A stretch of 64,000 nt of DNA from Kiloniella laminariae DSM 19542 (lineage in GTDB: Bacteria > Pseudomonadota > Alphaproteobacteria > Kiloniellales > Kiloniellaceae). A model generated the notes under the pieces. The model was given only the letters and a program-made list of their open reading frames with translations. It searched no databases and was not told the DNA's origin. Every line of letters begins with the position of its first letter. The stretch's first letter is position 1. This document shows, piece by piece, positions 62,398 through 64,000 of this stretch. The stretch lies in contig NZ_KB893137.1 of assembly GCF_000374005.1 (NCBI RefSeq), positions 1 to 64,000 of the forward strand. The letters are read 5' to 3'. A program made the translations under genes and the position numbers.

Positions 62398-62634
62398 TCA
62401 GGCCGCGGGTGCGGAGGTCTGAAGGGCAAGTGCATGCAATTCATTCCCCATGCGCCCTTGCAGGGCCTGATAGATCATCTGGTGCTGCTGCACTCTGGTT
62501 TTCCCCTGAAAGGTCGGGGATACGACATAGGCTGCATAGTGGTCACCGTCACCGCGAAGGTCTTCGATGGTCACGTCAGCGTCGGGCAGTGCTTCCCGAA
62601 TCAGTGCTTCGATTTCAGCAGGGTTCATCGGCAT
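62398..62634 (-). CDS. bolA: BolA-family protein
   Basis: The 78-aa protein has the BolA fold signature: AEIEALIREALPDADVTIED, then YAAYVVSPTFQGKTRVQQHQMIYQALQGRMGNELHALALQT, with the conserved His in HQMIYQAL. BolA forms [2Fe-2S] heterodimers with CGFS glutaredoxins such as its neighbour grxD. The short form with a YAAYVVS loop is like the IbaG/BolA2 branch. Confidence 0.93.
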   Translation of the reverse strand: MPMNPAEIEALIREALPDADVTIEDLRGDGDHYAAYVVSPTFQGKTRVQQHQMIYQALQGRMGNELHALALQTSAPAA

Positions 62635-62721
62635 AAATACTGTCCTTGTTCTTTTTCTCTCCAGCCAGACCGGAGTCCCGGCCTGTTTCGTCTACAACAC
62701 TACAAAGCCTTTTCTGAAAGA

Positions 62722-62756
62722 TCCACAGGAGAGGTATCTTTTACCGCTCCTGTGGA
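62722..62756 (-). terminator. Hairpin after purL
   Basis: TCCACAGGAG and CTCCTGTGGA pair over 10 bases, with an inner GGTA/TACC stem. On the minus strand it is followed by only a short T-rich stretch. Confidence 0.5.
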
Positions 62757-62784
62757 GAAAATTCTTTCAAATCGGCAACGAATA

Positions 62785-64000
62785 TCAGCTTGCCATATAG
62801 TTTGGCAGCCAGGATTCGTTGGTTTCACGTAGTTCTGTTACCGATATGGTGCTGCCGCCGGGCAGGGTCAAGCCCTGACCGCCTGTGCGACCAATGGCCT
62901 CGGCAGGGACACCAGCCTGTTTTGCCGCAGCAAGAAAGCTGTCTGCATCGGCGACGGACACCAGATAACGACCCTGATCTTCGCCAAACAGCCAGGCAGT
63001 TGTCGGGACGGAGCTGGAGGCCGGTTTTGTAACTGTTGCGCCCATGCCAGAAGCGAGGGCCATATCGGCAACCGCTGCAGCCAGACCGCCATCGGAAAGA
63101 TCGTGGCAGCTTGTGAGCAAGCCTGCCTCAATGCGGGAACGGATGAACTCGCCATTCCGACGTTCCGCAACCAGATCAACCAGCGGGGCATTGCCTTCGC
63201 GTTTTCCTTCGAGCACATCCATATAGACGGAGCGCCCGAGGTGTCCTTTGCTTTCGCCAACCAGAACAAGCGTCTCGTTTTCAGCACCAAAAGCAACAGT
63301 TGCCAGACGATCCGCATTTTCCAGAAGACCGACTCCACCGATAACCGGGGTTGGCATGATGCCTTTGCCGTTGGTTTCGTTGTAGAGAGACACGTTGCCG
63401 GAAACCACCGGGTAATCCAGTGCAAGGCAGGCATCGCGCATGCCTTCGATACAGCCGACAAACTGCCCCATAATTTCGGGGCGCTCGGGGTTCCCGAAGT
63501 TCATGTTATCGGTAATTGCCAATGGTTTGGCTCCGACCGATGTCAGGTTACGATAGGTTTCGGCCACAGCCTGTGCCCCGCCGCGAACCGGGTTTGCCAG
63601 ACAATACCTGGGTGTACAGTCAGACGTGACAGCAAGGGCACGGTTGGTGCCGTGAATACGGACCACACCTGCATCCCCACCGGGGCGCTGGATGGTATCG
63701 CCCATCACCATGTGATCATACTGTTCCCAGACCCAGCGGCGGCTGGACATATTCGGTGAGCCGATTAGTGTCTTGAGGGCTGCTGTGGTATCAGCGGCTT
63801 CTTTGACGTCTTCTGGCTTCACATCCTTGCTGTCTGGTGTCGGGACCCAGGGGCGATCATATTCAGGGGAGTGATGCGCCAGCGGCTTGATCGGCAGATC
63901 GCCAACCACTTCACCGTGGAACTTCAGCACCATACGTTTGCTGTCGGTCAGTGTCCCGATGACCGCAAAGTCGAGATCCCATTTTTCCATGATGGCCTTG
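62785..64000 (-). CDS. purL: Phosphoribosylformylglycinamidine synthase, large subunit (PurL, 5' end off window)
   Basis: The frame is open through base 64000, so only about 404 C-terminal residues of an enzyme usually near 735 are here. The visible parts include GDAGVVRIHGTNRALAVTSDC, NPVRGGAQAVAETYRNLTSVGAKPLAITDNMNFGNPE, VSGNVSLYNET and SCHDLSDGGLAAAVADMALASGMG, typical of PurL. It amidates FGAR to FGAM in purine synthesis with PurQ and PurS, as in the three-subunit form common outside enterics. Confidence 0.97.
   Translation of the reverse strand, partial: KAIMEKWDLDFAVIGTLTDSKRMVLKFHGEVVGDLPIKPLAHHSPEYDRPWVPTPDSKDVKPEDVKEAADTTAALKTLIGSPNMSSRRWVWEQYDHMVMGDTIQRPGGDAGVVRIHGTNRALAVTSDCTPRYCLANPVRGGAQAVAETYRNLTSVGAKPLAITDNMNFGNPERPEIMGQFVGCIEGMRDACLALDYPVVSGNVSLYNETNGKGIMPTPVIGGVGLLENADRLATVAFGAENETLVLVGESKGHLGRSVYMDVLEGKREGNAPLVDLVAERRNGEFIRSRIEAGLLTSCHDLSDGGLAAAVADMALASGMGATVTKPASSSVPTTAWLFGEDQGRYLVSVADADSFLAAAKQAGVPAEAIGRTGGQGLTLPGGSTISVTELRETNESWLPNYMAS

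Noticed and set aside
1-64000. tRNA or rRNA genes in the larger gaps
   Set aside because: Gaps at 10734-10928, 14587-14901, 17313-17552, 18270-18550, 41327-41549 and 60113-60417 were read by eye for TPsiC-like GTTC and cloverleaf arms; none was convincing. A tRNAscan run would settle it.

Overview
The window reads as ordinary chromosome from a Gram-negative alphaproteobacterium, probably a marine or aquatic member of Rhodospirillales in the broad sense. Supporting signs are class II DAHP synthase, paired class I c-type cytochromes, citramalate synthase, CGFS glutaredoxin next to BolA, sugar and glycerol-phosphate-type ABC systems, and a plant-type glutathione reductase. This placement is inferred from gene content only. 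Genes are dense and on both strands. No rRNA, tRNA, CRISPR array or complete mobile element was seen.

1-14,900 is a cell-surface adhesion locus. The 3' two thirds of a giant type I secreted adhesin (three von Willebrand A domains, T1SS/VCBS-type repeats, a PPC domain, RTX tail) converges on a minus-strand set: T1SS ABC transporter, HlyD adaptor, LapG-type periplasmic cysteine protease, a two-TM PAS/HD-GYP protein with a ruined HD metal site, a trypsin-like exported protease, and an 88-aa protein of unknown role. This looks like a Lap system in which the usual LapD (degenerate GGDEF-EAL) may be replaced by a degenerate HD-GYP receptor. It is the most interesting locus in the window.

14,900-21,800 holds two paralogous cytochromes c flanking a PuuB-like amine oxidase, gph, and glmU-glmS. 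21,800-24,700 is a scar-like accessory patch directly after glmS: an RHS C-terminal tip without its body, an AT-rich candidate immunity gene, and remnants of type II secretion (gspK and the 3' end of gspD).

24,780-36,100 holds two carbohydrate-type uptake loci. rbsDACBR is preceded by a 34-bp perfect palindrome, the likely RbsR operator, and has no rbsK. A Ugp-like ABC operon ends in an endonuclease/exonuclease/phosphatase-fold enzyme and is controlled by a DeoR/GlpR-type regulator with two near-identical AATGTAA-N6-TTACATT sites. 36,200-53,100 carries metabolic genes (gabD-like, quinone-oxidoreductase-like, gor, an LpxO-like hydroxylase, class II DAHP synthase, pncB-like, sufE), a TetR/MFS pair sharing an operator-like motif, nadE, a GluRS, cysS and a LysE exporter.

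53,100-64,000 has a four-gene RimK-type peptide-ligase operon (small protein, retropepsin-like protease, ATP-grasp ligase, AspA/AstE-like deacylase), then mgtE, cimA, trmJ, rpsD, two small exported paralogues with a shared Cys motif, grxD, bolA and the 3' part of purL, which runs off the right edge.
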